From Gadus chalcogrammus (Eukaryota; Chordata; Actinopteri; Gadiformes; Gadidae), in assembly GCF_026213295.1 (NCBI RefSeq), contig NC_079413.1:19926378-19990377 (forward strand): 64,000 nt of DNA, in the 5' to 3' direction. The notes below the pieces were generated by a model. That model was not told the origin of the DNA. It did not search any database and saw nothing but the letters and a program-made list of their open reading frames with translations. Both the position numbers and the translations under genes were made by a program. Below are positions 33,552-47,401 of the stretch, in pieces (position 1 is the stretch's first letter; each line of letters opens with the position of its first letter).

Positions 33552-35275
33552 TTCACTGCGGGTCTCCTGATTCTCTGCAAACTAGAGCAGCACTAAACAG
33601 CAATATCGACATGATGGGCTTTGCATAGAGAATCAAATTTGCAACATTTTGCAACTAATGATTCTAAATTTGCCCATTAATGTACAAGTCAGAATATTGC
33701 GATTTTCACTGGCTACAAGTGCATCTGTCAGTTGTCAAATTTGTTGAACAAAATGTTCAACTTCAATACATTTTCATAGTCAGCTTATACAGGCCCGTCA
33801 CTATGGGCGGGCCATAGGGGGCCGGGCCCGCCCCTCACAATGCTAGTGCCCCCCCACTTGAGGCACAGATCAAAAAAAAGAAAAAAAATCATTTTTATTT
33901 TACATTATTATTTATATTATTAACGCTCCGTTCACCTGCATGGGCCCTTCACAACTTCCGGCGGTGAATTATATTTGATAATTCACCGTTGCCAAGTATA
34001 ATTGACCCCTGTCAAGGTAAACAAAGGCTTTTTTGCCTCTAATGGCGTCTTTGGTATCACTCCGCAAGTAGTCCGATAACTTGTCAAACCCAGCGTCTTC
34101 GGTTGCAAAGTCACGTCAACATCTTTGGCGGACTATTAAATCTGCTGGCTACCTAGGCCTACGTCAATGTAGCCACTAACAGTTACCGCGCATTTTTGAA
34201 AAGTGAAGCTGGATGAGTTTTCGCTAGCTTACTTTCAGTGGCGAAGCTAGACCTTTTTTGGGTGGGCTCAAGCCCACCCAACTGTCAAATGACAGTTGAC
34301 CACAAGGCGATTCTATCTATGCCTTCTCTTGAATTGCAAAAAATTGACATGGGTGCTAATTTTCAGTTGAAAAAAAACGCTGACATTATTTTATCAGCTG
34401 AGGGCATGTTCATTGCCATAACAACTAGAACTAATCAACAAGTACCACATGTTCGAATAATATGAGACTCATGAAAACGCCCTCAGCTGATAAAAGGTGT
34501 CGGGGGGCGCGAGCGGCAGACGGGACTGGGTCTCATTTCTTTATTTATTTAATAAGTTACTTATTTTAAATAAACATAATACAAAGGGGTCAGAAGTTTT
34601 ACAAGAATTTTGATCGTACAAAGTCATGACAGAGGGACTTGGTGTCTTTATTCATGCTTGAAAGATGCATGAATATGTTTATTTTTTTGAAAGGGAATAA
34701 GCTGATGAAGCTGACAAGTGACCATTGTTTACTGTTTAAAAATATTTTTAGTTAAATGCAAACCCCAGTGAATCATATGCTCTTGTTGCTCTGTTTTGAG
34801 ATTCACACAGACTTAGCAGTCTTGTTTAAATGTTACAAATTGAGTTAATAAACTGAACTTGGAAATAGTTTTAAATTGTTGCAGATGTCATCTCCGCTAA
34901 TTTTATTAATCTAGATAAATAAATATTAGCAGGTTCTCAATAGTAGGCTATTTCAATACAGGGAGGGCGCGAAAAAATATCTGTCTCCTAGGGGGGGAAT
35001 GACATAACAAAAAATATTTAAGAGCCACTGGTCTAGAACATGTTGTACTTGTTGATTAGCTCACGTTGTTATGGCAATGAAAACGCCCTCAGCTGATAAA
35101 ATAATGCGAGAGGTTTTGTTTTAACTGAAAATTAGCACCCTTTTTTTTTGCATCAGAAAAAGATTTTTTTGCATCAGAAGTTTTGTAAAAATGTATGGGT
35201 CCCTGAAAGTGAGACAACGTAGTTTATTGCTCCCGAAATAGTGGTATGGTTCTCATATTAGTAATCTCGTACATG
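33552..35275 (+). repeat. Repeat X, copy 2
   Basis: Closely follows copy 1 at an offset of 2041 bp, with scattered substitutions and small deletions (for example the loss of the GCTTCATGTTTTAGTCGG block near 34338). It stops at 35275 within ACATGTT, where copy 3 is fused. Confidence 0.85.
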
Positions 35276-36066
35276 TTCACTTGCATGGGCCCTTCACAAC
35301 TTCCGGCGGTGAATTACATTTGATAATTCACCGTTGCCAAGTATAATTGACCCCTGTCAAGGTAAACAAAGGCTTTTTTGCCTCTATTGGCGTCTTTGGT
35401 ATTACTCCGCAAGTAGTCCGATAACTTGTCAAACCCAGCGTCTTCGGTTGCAAAGTCACGTCAACATCTTTGGCGGACTATTAAATCTGCTGGCTACGTA
35501 GGCCTACGTCAATGTAGCCACTAACAGTTACCGCGCATTTTTGAAAAGTGAAGCTGGATGAGTTTTCGCTAGCTTACTTTCAGTGGCGAAGCTAGACCTT
35601 TTTTGGGTGGGCTCAAGCCCACCCAACTGTCAAATGACAGTTGACCACAAGGCGATTCTATCTATGCCTTCTCTTGAATTGCTTCATGTTTTAGTCGGCA
35701 GGGGACTGTAATGCTGCGTAGCATGATAAGCAGGATAAGGTGCAAGGAGCAGAAAAAATTGACATTGGTGCTAATTTTCAGTAAAAAACGCTGGCATTAT
35801 TTTATCAGCTGAGGGCATGTTCATTGCCATAACAACTAGAGCTAATCAACAAGTACCACATGTTCGAATACTATGAGACTCATGAAAACGCCCTCAGCTG
35901 ATAAAAGGTGTCGGGGGGGCGCGAGCGGCAGACGGGACTGGGTCTCATTTATTTATTTAATAAGTTATTTATTTTAAATAAACATAATACCAAGGGTCAG
36001 AAGTTTTACAAGAATTTTGATCGTACAAAGTCATGACAGAGGGACTTGGTGTCTTTATTCATGCTT
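35276..36066 (+). repeat. Repeat X, copy 3 (truncated at both ends)
   Basis: Starts at the block TTCACTTGCATGGGCCC, equivalent to 31890 in copy 1 and 33931 in copy 2, and ends after TCTTTATTCATGCTT, where the foldback element begins. Confidence 0.85.
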
Positions 36067-36070
36067 TTAA

Positions 36071-37937
36071 GTATGCTTTACTTTGAGGTCTCTTATATAT
36101 ATCAAAGGGGGTCTCAAAGGACGCATACGCTTCAACCTGTGGCTCCAGCCCTACAGGAAATGGCTCAGCAAGTGCTCCATCTCGTTGCACCTGCACCCAG
36201 CGGCTCGCTTGCAAGATTTTGGCCTGAAGTTCTTCCCAGACCTACACCCTAGCCATCCAACACGCATATCTTAGAATCAGGCTTCTCTTTAATAATGACA
36301 AAAAGCTATTTTGACCCCAGACTTCAAAAACGTGGCCACAGGCCAGCTGTGACTACACACCTTAAGCCACAAATGTACACCTCCATCCCACAAAAAATGG
36401 GGACTATAAACTAACCTCTGTCTTATGTACATTTACTGTACTGTGGGAGGTCACGCCCCTTTTCCGGCCTTTTCGAGATAGCTAGGGATGCTAAAATGTT
36501 TACACACATTTCCCGGGGCCCCGAGAACGACATATCCGAGATTTGGAGTTCTAGCCCTTAGAGGATAAAAGTTTTCCCAAATGGACTGTCATTTGGACAA
36601 AGCCCCTCAGAAGTGTTACCTGCAAGACCTAATGGTTCAGAATGTGGTGGAAAAACAGTTTTTGAGATAGGAAGGTCCTACCGCCCTGAAATTTGAATAC
36701 CTTATTCTAAGGCCTAACTGGGACCCCCGCACCGAAATTTGTCCCGGTCGGACCCCGAGGGCCGGAATGGGGGGCCCTTCCTGCCCTAAACTTGGCCCAG
36801 TCGGACCCCGAGTGCCGGAAGGGGGGGCCTGGACTTTCATAATCCTCGCTTGGTGACTGTAAAGGATGTTTGGTCGGATGTTATGACGAAGAATCATAAT
36901 GTGAATGGGAATATTCTATAAATGTCTTGATATCATCTTTCGTCTCAACACTTCTGCTGCAGCCGCTTAAAGTCTCACTCCGAGAACCTTAAAATATGAA
37001 TCAATTCATTAGAAGTATGAAAATATCTTCCCGGTTACGTAACGGGGCAAACAAGGTGTCCTTTGACATCTACATTTCGAGGCGATTGCAACAGTGCCAC
37101 ACATGATCATATTTGAATATGTTTCGGGGTAGTAATTAGCTGTCGATTTTGGAGGACTTTATCAATAATGACCAGCTATAGATTTGCTTCCCGATGGAGA
37201 TTTTTGACAAATTACATGTTATTTAGCATCTACACGTTAAGATGAGTCCAATGAGATCAAGCTCGCCCTCTTGCTACACCGAGATCATGTCCTAGACCTA
37301 GGTGTACCATGTAAAATACATGTTACCATTTTCTAGAGTGTCATGCTTGGTGTCATTGGACTCAACTCAACGTGTAGAGGCTAAATAACATGTCATTTGT
37401 CACAAATTTCTATCGGGAAGCAAATCAATAGCTGCTCATTATTGATTAAGGCCTCCAATTTCGACAGCTAATTACTACCATTAGACATGTTCGAATATGC
37501 ACATGTGTGGCACCGTTGCAATCGCCTGGAAGCGTAGATGTTGAAGGACACCTTGTTCTCCCTCTCACCGGGAAGATATTTACATGCTTTTGATTGACTA
37601 ATGAATTGATTCAGCTATTCCCCCAGAAGTCTGGGGTCAAAAGGTCAAAAGGAGCCGGCACCACGCTGCTTATGAGTCAAAAGTTAATGTGTATTTCTCT
37701 CATACATTTTGTCATTATTAAAGAGAGGCCTGATTCTCAGATATGCAGGTTGGATGGCTACGGTGTAGGTCTGGGAATAACTTCAGGCCAAAATCTTGCA
37801 AGCGAGCCGCTGGGTGCAGGTGCAACGAGATGGAGCACTTGCTGAGTCATTTCCTGTAGGGCTGGAGCCACAGGTTGAAGCGTATGCGTCCTTTGAGACC
37901 CCCTTTGATATGTAAGAGACCTCAAAGTAAAGCTTAC
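36071..37937. mobile_element. Foldback element with TTAA at both ends
   Basis: The ends are GTATGCTTTACTTTGAGG at 36071 and the complement of GTAAGCTTTACTTTGAGG ending at 37937, each flanked by TTAA (36067-36070, 37938-37941). Outer arms of about 280 bp pair (36071-36350 with about 37620-37937), and inner arms of about 300 bp pair (36990-37285 with 37290-37620), around a centre near CCTAGACCTAGG (37295). The left side has about 640 bp more (36350-36990), including CCCCGAGGGCCGGAA repeats. No transposase. TTAA suggests piggyBac or Kolobok targeting. Confidence 0.75.
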
Positions 37938-37941
37938 TTAA

Positions 37942-38902
37942 ATGAGGTCGACCCAGTCACCTATTGCATCACTTCCTTTAGGGCTTCGGCCTCCTAATTG
38001 ATCATTGTAGTATAATTGAATGCCCTCTTTCATATATATGATACCTCCACCACTGGGACGTGGCAACAATTCTCCAAATCCATATGGGGAGGGGGGGGGG
38101 ATGCTTGTGGACAGTAGGGTTGTACACTAGACATAAATAGGAAGAAAACTCAGGAGAAGGAATGACCTCTCATAAATATTTATTTAATAAATTGTTTCAA
38201 ATAACCCTGCCTCGTTAAATCAATGAGCTTGGTGTTTTGCTTTCAAAAATAGGTTATAGAAGAAGTCTAAACTGCAGAAAATAAAAACATCCAAGCTGCC
38301 TTTTAAGGATACCTTGGAATATCCGTCTATTTTTTAACCATCGGACTCTAGTTTACGACAAAAACAACCCAATTTACGGCAGCTCATTTGCCGCGTGGTT
38401 TTTAGAGCCATGTAAGGATTAGAGGGGCTGGTGGATAGCAACCACCATAGCAACCATGACGGTCAAGTGACTGGATTCAGCCCCGTTGAAAAAAATAGAA
38501 TACCACCCTCAGGAGATTAATGATATTTAAATGATTATGACCATGAAGTCTTTATTTGCATGGGTTTACATTTCGTTCTGTGTGGCATGGAAAAATCGGA
38601 GAAACTCTCCCATTCGGAATGCATTGGTTTACATTTCTTTCTTTGGAGCACAGTTATTTTTATTTATTTTCAGTTTTTGAGGAGGTGCTTCAAAGATGCT
38701 AATTTTTCTGCAATAATCCAAAATCAAATGGAAAAACCCGTTGGCTTTTTGTCAAGGGAACCCAGGGCGACGCTCACTTCCGGGTTGGCCAACATTCGTC
38801 ATCCCTCCACCACTATACTGTAATAACGCATGTTGAAGTTGAATGATAATGAATTAATTTATTCTTTATTCTGCCTTAGTATTTATTTATTTGGCAGCGA
38901 AA

Positions 38903-38906
<4 letters not shown>
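37942..38906. other. no gene seen
   Basis: Unassigned sequence with a G run near 38090 and AT-rich stretches. Short frames (for example 38560-38823) show no family features. Confidence 0.4.

Positions 38907-38983
<77 letters not shown>
38907..38983. repeat. (TG)n microsatellite
   Basis: About 77 bp of TG dinucleotides, with a single TTTG interruption just after. Confidence 0.95.
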
Positions 38984-40280
<1,297 letters not shown>

Positions 40281-40385
40281 ATGGCTGTGGAGAGTGGTAA
40301 GACTGTAGTGCTGGCAGCACTGGGCCGGCCCTTCAGTCTGGGGATGCTCTACGACTGTCGCAACGACTCCCTGATCCCCAGTTAA
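40281..40385 (+). pseudogene. First-exon remnant of a stonustoxin (SNTX)-like family gene
   Basis: After a TTTTCAG acceptor-like site the frame starts ATGGCTGTGG and codes 34 residues containing ALGRPF and LGMLYDC, which I recognise as the conserved N-terminus of fish SNTX/verrucotoxin-like proteins, a large family mostly of non-venom fish proteins. The frame meets TAA at 40383 where the family's exon would end; the expected GT donor is not present (the sequence reads CCCCAGTTAATA). No further exons are found downstream, where TE sequence starts at 40590. It is therefore a broken or orphaned exon, with no sign of an intact toxin gene. Confidence 0.6.
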
Positions 40386-40589
40386 TACAATGTGACACAG
40401 TATTTGTAAGTGATATTTTGGTTGAAGACTATGGATCTGGCAAGATTCTTTCCTTTATTCATCCCGGTATAACAGAGTGAGATCAAAGATTTACATTACA
40501 TTCACAATGAGATGTACAGTCTAGATGCATGCTGTCTGGTTAATGTCCACAAGGCATGCAACTTCACGCACATGGCCATTAGTGCAAAG
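40386..40589. other. Unassigned flank, no gene seen
   Basis: About 200 bp of unassigned sequence. The segment around 40521 (AGATGCATGCTG, GGCATGCAACTTCA) resembles one at about 62044 on the same strand. Confidence 0.4.
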
Positions 40590-40843
40590 CAGGGGCGATT
40601 CTAGGTTCTGACATTTGGGGGGGCTCAACCCCAGGAAGCCACAGGGGTATATGAAGTATATAAAGTCCTGTCCAAGATTTTTTTATTCCACAACCTTTAT
40701 TTTATTAGTTACTATGCTGTTGTATGTCTAAGCCAAAAGCTGGCAGTGTCAGCTAAATAATGCAGTTAAAGTGATGAAAGGAAAAAAGACTGTTTGGATG
40801 AAGGAATAATCAATGGATGTGAACTGTAATAACAAATTTGAGG
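40590..40843 (-). repeat. Repeat X family, reverse orientation, part 1
   Basis: Starts CAGGGGCGATTCTAGG, a hAT-like terminus style, and contains at 40725-40843 the reverse complement of 33400-33550 (TGTATGTCTAAGCCAAAAGC, CTGTAATAACAAATTTGAGG). It is interrupted at 40843 by element Y and resumes at 54510. Confidence 0.75.
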
Positions 40844-41275
40844 TATTAGTCCGGTTCACTATGTAATGTCGCCATTTTATTATGGAGAGTATCAAAACTA
40901 TACATTTTTGGAAACTTTATTGTGTAAGCAATCAGAAAAATAATGTTTCCATTTGCCCTGATACCTATATGGCCGCCATCTTGGATTTTACAAAATGGCT
41001 GCCGTGAAAAGGGTTTTCGTCAATATCTCAGCTTCTAAATAACCTAGAGCTTTTATTTTGAGAGCTGAACTACCATTTTCAGGGCCAAGGAATCCAATGG
41101 TAACAAAATAAATTAGCTAGATTCAACCTAAAACTTAATTGACTGAAATTTGTAGTTTTATTGAATGTTTTACAAGTGATCAATCATGAACGTTCCACTA
41201 AGTTAATGTCCATTAAGAGCCAACATGCTCCTCATGACAGAAATGTCTTTAATGTTTAAGGCAATCAAGGAGCCT

Positions 41276-43560
41276 TTACCTATCATCACTATCATCGTCA
41301 TCATCAGTTTCATACTTATTCTGTGCGTCCTCATCCTTCTGACACGCACTGCCGCACTGGCAAAGATTGGTGCAGGATAAGTTGTTTTTTCTGCAAAAAC
41401 ATCTGGCAGAAGAACAGTCTCTTTTGCATTGACAGCTAACCATCTCAATGATGGCTTTTGGAGCTGGAAGGGCATCTGTCATCGTTGGTTTCAGCTGGCT
41501 ATCAGACAGTACAGATGTACAGTTACATTAGAGTTTGACCTCTGGGGACCAGTAGAGCCAAGGAACAGGAACAAGGGGAGAGAAAGGACTTTAACTTCTG
41601 GTACCATTATGTAAAAAATGTTTTAAACATTATATTATCAACTTCTTGGTAACATGCGGTAGCCATTCTGCAGGGGATCCATCTGAGAATCTTGCAGAGC
41701 AGAGCTGGCCTGTCCCCACACTCTGGCTTGGATATGGACCTCAGGACATGTTGTCTCAGAGCTCCAAGGGTAGGAGGTAGCTTATCACTTTCTGCCATAT
41801 GCTTGCAGAAGAGATGCCATCCTAATTCGGAGATGGTCTTGATGTAGATGCCTTTGGGGGAGTAGGCTGCACAGACGAAGCTAGCCAGAGTGGCCAACAT
41901 AGTTTCGGTCACTTCTTCCTCTGTTGAAAGCATCTGCAGTGAACTGATTACATCTTTATCTGCCTTTATGTAGACTTGCAGCCAGGTTGCTTTGCCTATA
42001 CGTGAGAACCTTCCAGTGTTGTCAGCGCCAGTGAACGCATGGAAGGCTGGCAAAGCCTTTGCTCTTTCTGACCCTATTGCTCTCCATATTGGCTCTATCC
42101 CCATAACCCCAGAGGCCATGGAAATGGACGTGTTCCTCAGCATGAGGTCATAGTTTGCTATCACCAATATCTGTGTCTGGGGAGAAGAAAACCATCTTTG
42201 CATCCGGTGGGTTTCGCTGTGATGCCAGCACAGCCTGGTAGATCAACAGTGTGTCTGCTTCTTCATGATTGTTGTCCTGGAACACCAAGTCTTTGTTGCT
42301 CCTGGTAAGCCCTGATGAGGAGGTGATGGTCTTTTGGATGTACTGTTGTACTCTAAAGTCTTTGCAGCAAGATAGTTGGTCAGGTCAGCCTTCGTCTTGT
42401 CATGTAAAAGGAACCTGCTCATTGGGATGTGTTTTATGTTTGTGTCAACTCAGACCTGATGCTGGATTGGTGCTCTTCCTTGCCTTCTTTTATCCATGGT
42501 AGCACTCTTCAGAGAATCATCCCTGCACGTGTCAAACACAAGGATGATTTCATCATAATCTCGTGTGAGGGACATCAGCCTGTCGTTGAAGCATTCACTG
42601 AGATGTTTGACTGTCACTATGGTAGCTGGTTTCTTGGCCATTTTCTGCAGAAGAACCATTGCATCTACCAGGGCTATCTTGCGACTTGGAGCATCTGGTG
42701 TGGTCTCCAGGGCCGGCGCTCGGCATAGGCAACCTAGGCGACCGCCTAGGCGACCTGGTGGCGGCCTTAATTAGTCAAGCGCGGGAGCAATTGCCAGGGC
42801 GCCCCAAAACCGTCACCGCAGTAAGCAGGACAATGCGACAACCCCCCCCCCCCCTCGGAAGACCTATCCAGGGCGCAAGTTGAATTTGAGTCGCCTAGGA
42901 CGCCTTAACGGCCAGTGCCGGCTCTGGTGGTGTCCATCCCATTTTCTGGCTGCTGATCTTCCTGTGGAGTTTCTTCCGTAGCAAACTTGTTAAGGAGGTG
43001 GATAAACTTTGATTTGTGCAGGCATGGCAGGATTGTACCATCTGGAGCAAAAAGCTCAAAGTGCTTCACATATTCACAGCTCTTGGTGTCACAGTGAATT
43101 CGTAGTACCCAATGGCCTCTTTCTGGTTGATGTCTCTGCTGGACCTGGCCAGTACCATCAGTCTGCCATATAAGTCCTTGGTCTCCTTTAGATCCACATT
43201 CTTGTCTCTTGAGTTTTACTCTGATTTTCTTGTTTGCAGACATGAACATCTTTTTGTCTGGTGCCAATAAGCTGACATCTCCATTAATTCGCTCTGAAAA
43301 TTAGTCTTCATATTGCTTTTGACCAGTCACATCTGCATTCAAGATCTTTCCATATTTCAGTATGGCTGCCTTGATATTGTGAATAACATCATGCATCTTC
43401 TTGACAGCACTTGGCCAAAGGTCATGATGCTCTTTCTGGTTTGGTCAGGTTCCAAGTCAAACTGACTCTTGAACTGTTTTGCAATACGGGAGGGTTCTGG
43501 TGTGACCAAGAAGAACCTCTGTCTAGCATTGGCATTGTTTGGGCTGCCGACGTGTCCAGA
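41276..43560 (-). pseudogene. Y-element gene with CXC-like Cys-rich C-terminus (broken)
   Basis: Minus-strand pieces read in order. 43560-43270: fragments including ANARQRFFLVTPEPSRIAKQ. 43267-42927: CDTKSCEYVKHFELFAPDG. 42659-42450: LVFDTCRDDSLKSATMDKRRQG and APIQHQV. 42203-41607: ALPAFHAFTGADNTGRFS, then LCKILRWIPCRMAT. 41482-41276: CQCKRDCSSARCFCRKNN and LSCTNLCQC, like the CXC repeat of tesmin/TSO1 proteins, then an acidic tail. I recognise this set as a widespread multi-copy animal ORF, probably of a mobile element. Frameshifts, a MITE at 42708 and an extra ~150 bp at about 41500-41650 break it. The latter begins GTTACC and ends GATAG on the minus strand, so it could be an intron. Confidence 0.6.
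42708..42926. mobile_element. 219-bp hAT-type MITE
   Basis: Ends CAGGGCCGGCGCT and AGTGCCGGCTCTG are inverted with two mismatches; flanks gtggtctc (42700-42707) and gtggtgtc (42927-42934) are an 8-bp duplication with one mismatch. Inside are CCTAGGCGACC repeats and a C run. It interrupts the Y-element gene. Confidence 0.8.
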
Positions 43561-43569
43561 ATGAATGAA

Positions 43570-44047
43570 TGTTGGGCACTCTGGCTAGCTTAGTCTGTGC
43601 AGCCTACTCCCCAAAGGCATCTACATCAAAACCATCTCCGAACTACGATGGCATCTCTTCTGCAAGCATATCACAGAAATCAGCTACCTCCTACCCTTCG
43701 TGCTCTGAGAAAACATTGTGAGTGTGGGGACCGGCCAGCATTGCTCTGCAAGATTCTCATATGGATCCCCTGCAGAATGGCTACCACAAGGAGTACGAAA
43801 GCCAGCTGAAACCAACCATGACAGATGCCCTTCCAACTCCGAAGGCCATCATTGAGATGGTTAGCTGTCAATGCAAAAGAGAAAAATAACTTATCCTGCA
43901 CCGATCTTTGTTAGTGCGGCAGTGCGTGTCAGAAGGATGAGGGACACACGGAACAAGTATGAAACTGATGATGACGATGATATGTAAAGACTCCTTGATT
44001 GCCTTAAACATTAAACATATTTTTGTCATGAGGAGCATGTTGGGTCT
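43570..44047 (+). pseudogene. Inverted partial copy of the Y-element gene 3' end
   Basis: Plus-strand mirror of 41230-41903: PKGIYIKTISELRWHLFCKH, CGDRPALLCKILIWIPCRMAT, then a decayed CXC start (EMVSCQCKRE) with an early stop near 43890. It forms the right inverted-repeat arm of element Y. Confidence 0.75.
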
Positions 44048-44215
44048 TACAGTTTTTGCCAATTGCTTGAACACTATAGACACATGCTTAGACCAAAGTA
44101 GCAGAACTTGAAGTCGTTGTTACTATACCTTAAACACATGTAACCATACCTTAAACAAAAGCGCTGCTTTGTAGTTTAGTTGCAATTGTGCAACACACTT
44201 GCTCCTTTCTGCAAC

Positions 44216-44668
44216 TATTACGTAGTTCTTCAAGGAAAGTGATAGAATCCAAAGGAATAGCTTTAAAGAGACTTTATTTGTATAAAGTATTTTCGGTATG
44301 GTAAACTGATACTCTGAAGCAAAGAGAGATTGAAGATGTATCTTAGCACGTGCGAGTATTCTCCTAGCTGATCAATAGACCTAACCCTGTCCAAATAGCT
44401 GCCGGAAGAATTCTGACGATAATGTTCGATCTGTAGCCTTTTATGGTCTGAACAGCGCGGTCCGGAAGTAGTGGGGGGAGCCGATGTGAGATATCCCTCG
44501 GCTTTCTCGCCTGGTCTGTGGTGCTGCCTTCTGTGGCTAAAGTATTTATTACAGCCTTCAGTAAGATCTTGCTCCCCTTGTGGCTATGTATGGTATTTAC
44601 GGCTTATATGTTTGGTCCTGCTTCATTGGGTCTATGTGTGGGTAGCTTAGATTCTTAAAATACGTAAC
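44216..44668 (-). repeat. ERV2 3' LTR
   Basis: On the minus strand it begins GTTACGTATTTTAAG and ends CTACGTAATA. It contains AATAAAG near 44270, in the position of the ERV1 polyadenylation signal. Preceded on the minus strand by an AAGGAGGGATT purine tract. Confidence 0.88.
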
Positions 44669-45479
44669 AATCCCTCCTTGGTCATCTCAGATGACCATAC
44701 AATAATATTTTAAATCATAAACACCATTTACCACACCGAAAACATATCCAAAGTAGGATCAATCATCAACACCATCAACCGTGTGGGAACGACTCTCGAA
44801 TAGAGAAAAACCACTACGCGCTCATAATACTGAAACGGCATTCACATTGTGGGTCTCATTGGAAATACAGGTCATTAACAATTAACAATACAACAATGAA
44901 CATAAATCTTGTTATCATACAATCACATAGCCAAACAGCACACAAACAAAACTATCCATAGAAATCCTGAGCTAATACTTTGGTCATGTGCTACAAGGTC
45001 ATACAATTTTCAACATGTGCAAAAGTAACGTAAAAATTGGTGGTCATAATAAAATTTTAAAATTTCAAAATGATTGATAGGCTAGCATGGATTTGGAGGG
45101 TTCAGGTGATCTTCGTGTATTGGTGCGCTGGTTCATGTGGGTGGTTTTGGGCGATGTTATTATCGTAGTCATTTTTTTTTCTGTCGCCGTCGGGTCTGTA
45201 ATTCATGAACCCAAGACTCGTCCCTCCTTGTCAAGGGCTCATCTCAGAGAGGTTACTCCTACATCATGGGAGCCTCCAAACAGGTTCTCCGTCGTCGTCG
45301 TGTCAGCAACAGGTGGCCTGTAAAACAACCGTCTCAAAGAAGATCAACAGTACCATTATCAATGCAGCGATTCAGATATGGTTGTTTTAAAATTTGTTAT
45401 TCAAGTAAATCCGGGATATTGATTATCTTATATACAGGCGCTTCTACTAGAATAGTATAGGTGTTGACTATTCTACATA
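44669..45479 (-). other. ERV2 3' untranslated region
   Basis: Aligns in reverse with ERV1 26800-27480 and 29440-29608: ATGATTTAAAATATTATTG, GCCACCTGTTGCTGAC and CACCAATACACGAAGATC blocks. Open plus frames such as 45087-45323 are shadows. Confidence 0.7.
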
Positions 45480-46010
45480 TTACAGCTGGATAGGGTCGGG
45501 CCCCTCAGGTGATGTATCGTTCACTTTCATCGGATCATATCTGATCCCCATGTAAGCCTGAATGGCACTTGGCGCTTCTGTAGCGCCCACTGCTGTGGTG
45601 ATCAGCAGATGCAGTAGCCCTCGTGCACAGGGAATACAACGGCAGCCGGTGACAATTAACACGGTCTCTGCATTTATTCCCGCGACGGGCACTTACTGGA
45701 TCATGCCTTTCCACCCCCCAAACATATTCTTCATCCATCCTGTGAAAGGGTCATTAATGCCGGAGTTCTCTGCCAATTCTAACCTGAGGGATTGTAATCA
45801 TGTCAGCGCCCTGGCCACCAACCCAACCGGCGCTGTGCTATTGGGGATAAAAGTACAACATGTTGTGCCTATCATCACATTTACCCCTCCTTGCTCTGTC
45901 AATAACATATCCATATCTATATATATTCCTTTTAACTTCATCTGGTAAACTGAACGAACTGTTGCTGATTATGATACATGTAATTTATCCAAACAATATA
46001 TCTATACTTT
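45480..46010 (-). pseudogene. env: ERV2 env transmembrane-subunit remnant
   Basis: Minus-strand frames read, in order, LLTEQGGVNVMIG followed by a CC pair (about 45880-45850), an INDPFTGWMKNMFGGWKG membrane-proximal segment (about 45760-45710), and RCIPCARGLLHLLITTAV (about 45640-45590), a hydrophobic Cys-containing segment as at the end of retroviral TM proteins. Stops and frame changes separate them, and the first Cys of the usual CX6CC motif is not present. The gene cannot make an envelope protein. Recognition is by family motifs. Confidence 0.6.
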
Positions 46011-47401
46011 TTTTTTTTTTTTTTTTTTTTTTATATGGTGGACAACCAAAACAGAACCGATTCAAATCCTGCCGTTATTTGATTTCCTCATGTGACTGTT
46101 ACTCCTTGCTCGGCGGACGTAGTTTATAGGCTCCGGGTTTGTCTGCATCTGGTTCTGGAACTTTTGTTTCTATTGTAGAAATACAAACTCATGTACAGCA
46201 GTTAGTTGTTCAAAAACATATTTCCTATAATTCTATTTTTAATTGTTCTAATGGAAGTCCATTATGGGATCCTAGAAATGTAAGTGTAAGCTTGAATCTA
46301 ACCATAAGCATTACGTGCAAAGTTAGCTGTGTCAGAGTGATACACGGTACTCATCTTGCTTCTGGAAACATTGGACCTGAAAATTGTATGCGTTTCAAAT
46401 ATGTTTGTATTATAATTGATCTATTTAGTGCTTGTACGGATTTTAAATTTTTGTTTTGAGTGACCCATTCCTTATTCTGAGCCGATTTCAACCTTCAACC
46501 TTGATTTAATATTCACACTACATCCCTCCTTGCGCATTGCTTCAGCCATGCGCATTAAAATTAACCAATCCTACCAACGGTGAAGTTCCCTTCCTTAATC
46601 ATCTTAACCAATTCATTATGAAGATAAATGAAGACCAGTACATACAAAACCAAAGGTCGATAGTTGTGGGTCTATGCAGCCGTCTTGAGACCACGCTGTT
46701 GTTAAATGCAGTAAACCGTAAATGTTTCATGAGTCAGTATACCTGTGTGCCGTAACTTATCAGAGTAAAAAAAAATATATACATATCAGACTATGAGACG
46801 CTGACGTTGTAACAAAGCGTTACAGCAGTAGCAGTGGCATTTGAAAGGTTAACCCACTACTTCTGAATCTAAATTGAGCCTATATTGTCCCTGGCGAGCA
46901 GATGTATTGCTAATCCATTTCTTTTCTATAAACCCAAAAAGATGAAAAAAAAAAGGGAAATAACAATGTTAAAATTTTGTATGTTCAATATCACTTCTTT
47001 GTAACCGTATCTGGTTCCAACAGTTACCTTATAGGGTGATATTTTAAAACAAAACAAAACTTGAACCTAAAAGAAAAATTCAGAAGTTATTGGGTGAGGC
47101 AAATGTTATTGAAAGTTAATTATAATGAACCATTTTCTAATTATCTTAGTTTTATATGTGGTATGCTTTCAATATCCCCTCGTGTATGTAACAGTCGAGT
47201 AACCTCCATTATTTTGGTGGCTCTGACACACACAAGAGGACATTCACACATGGTATATGAATCCACCATTTGTTTTCATTTTATATTTTTACTGATTTTT
47301 ATTTTCATTTTATTCTTATCTCTATATACACATTCTTAAGAAAAGCACGAACGAAGATTAATCATAACATGCATCAACAGACCTAAAAATAAGCATATTA
47401 T
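46011..47401. other. ERV2 internal region without clear coding
   Basis: A T run of about 30 at 46010, then about 1.3 kb expected to cover the env surface subunit. Neither strand gives a recognisable protein. The plus frame 46139-46459 has several possible glycosylation sites but runs against the element and was not accepted. Confidence 0.4.

Noticed and set aside
45087..45323. 78-residue plus frame with a hydrophobic stretch
   Set aside because: Antisense to the ERV2 3' untranslated region; a related antisense frame in ERV1 shows no independent conservation I can judge.
46139..46459. Plus-strand 106-residue frame with several N-glycosylation-like sites
   Set aside because: Runs against the ERV2 coding direction, lacks recognised motifs and is flanked by decayed sequence.
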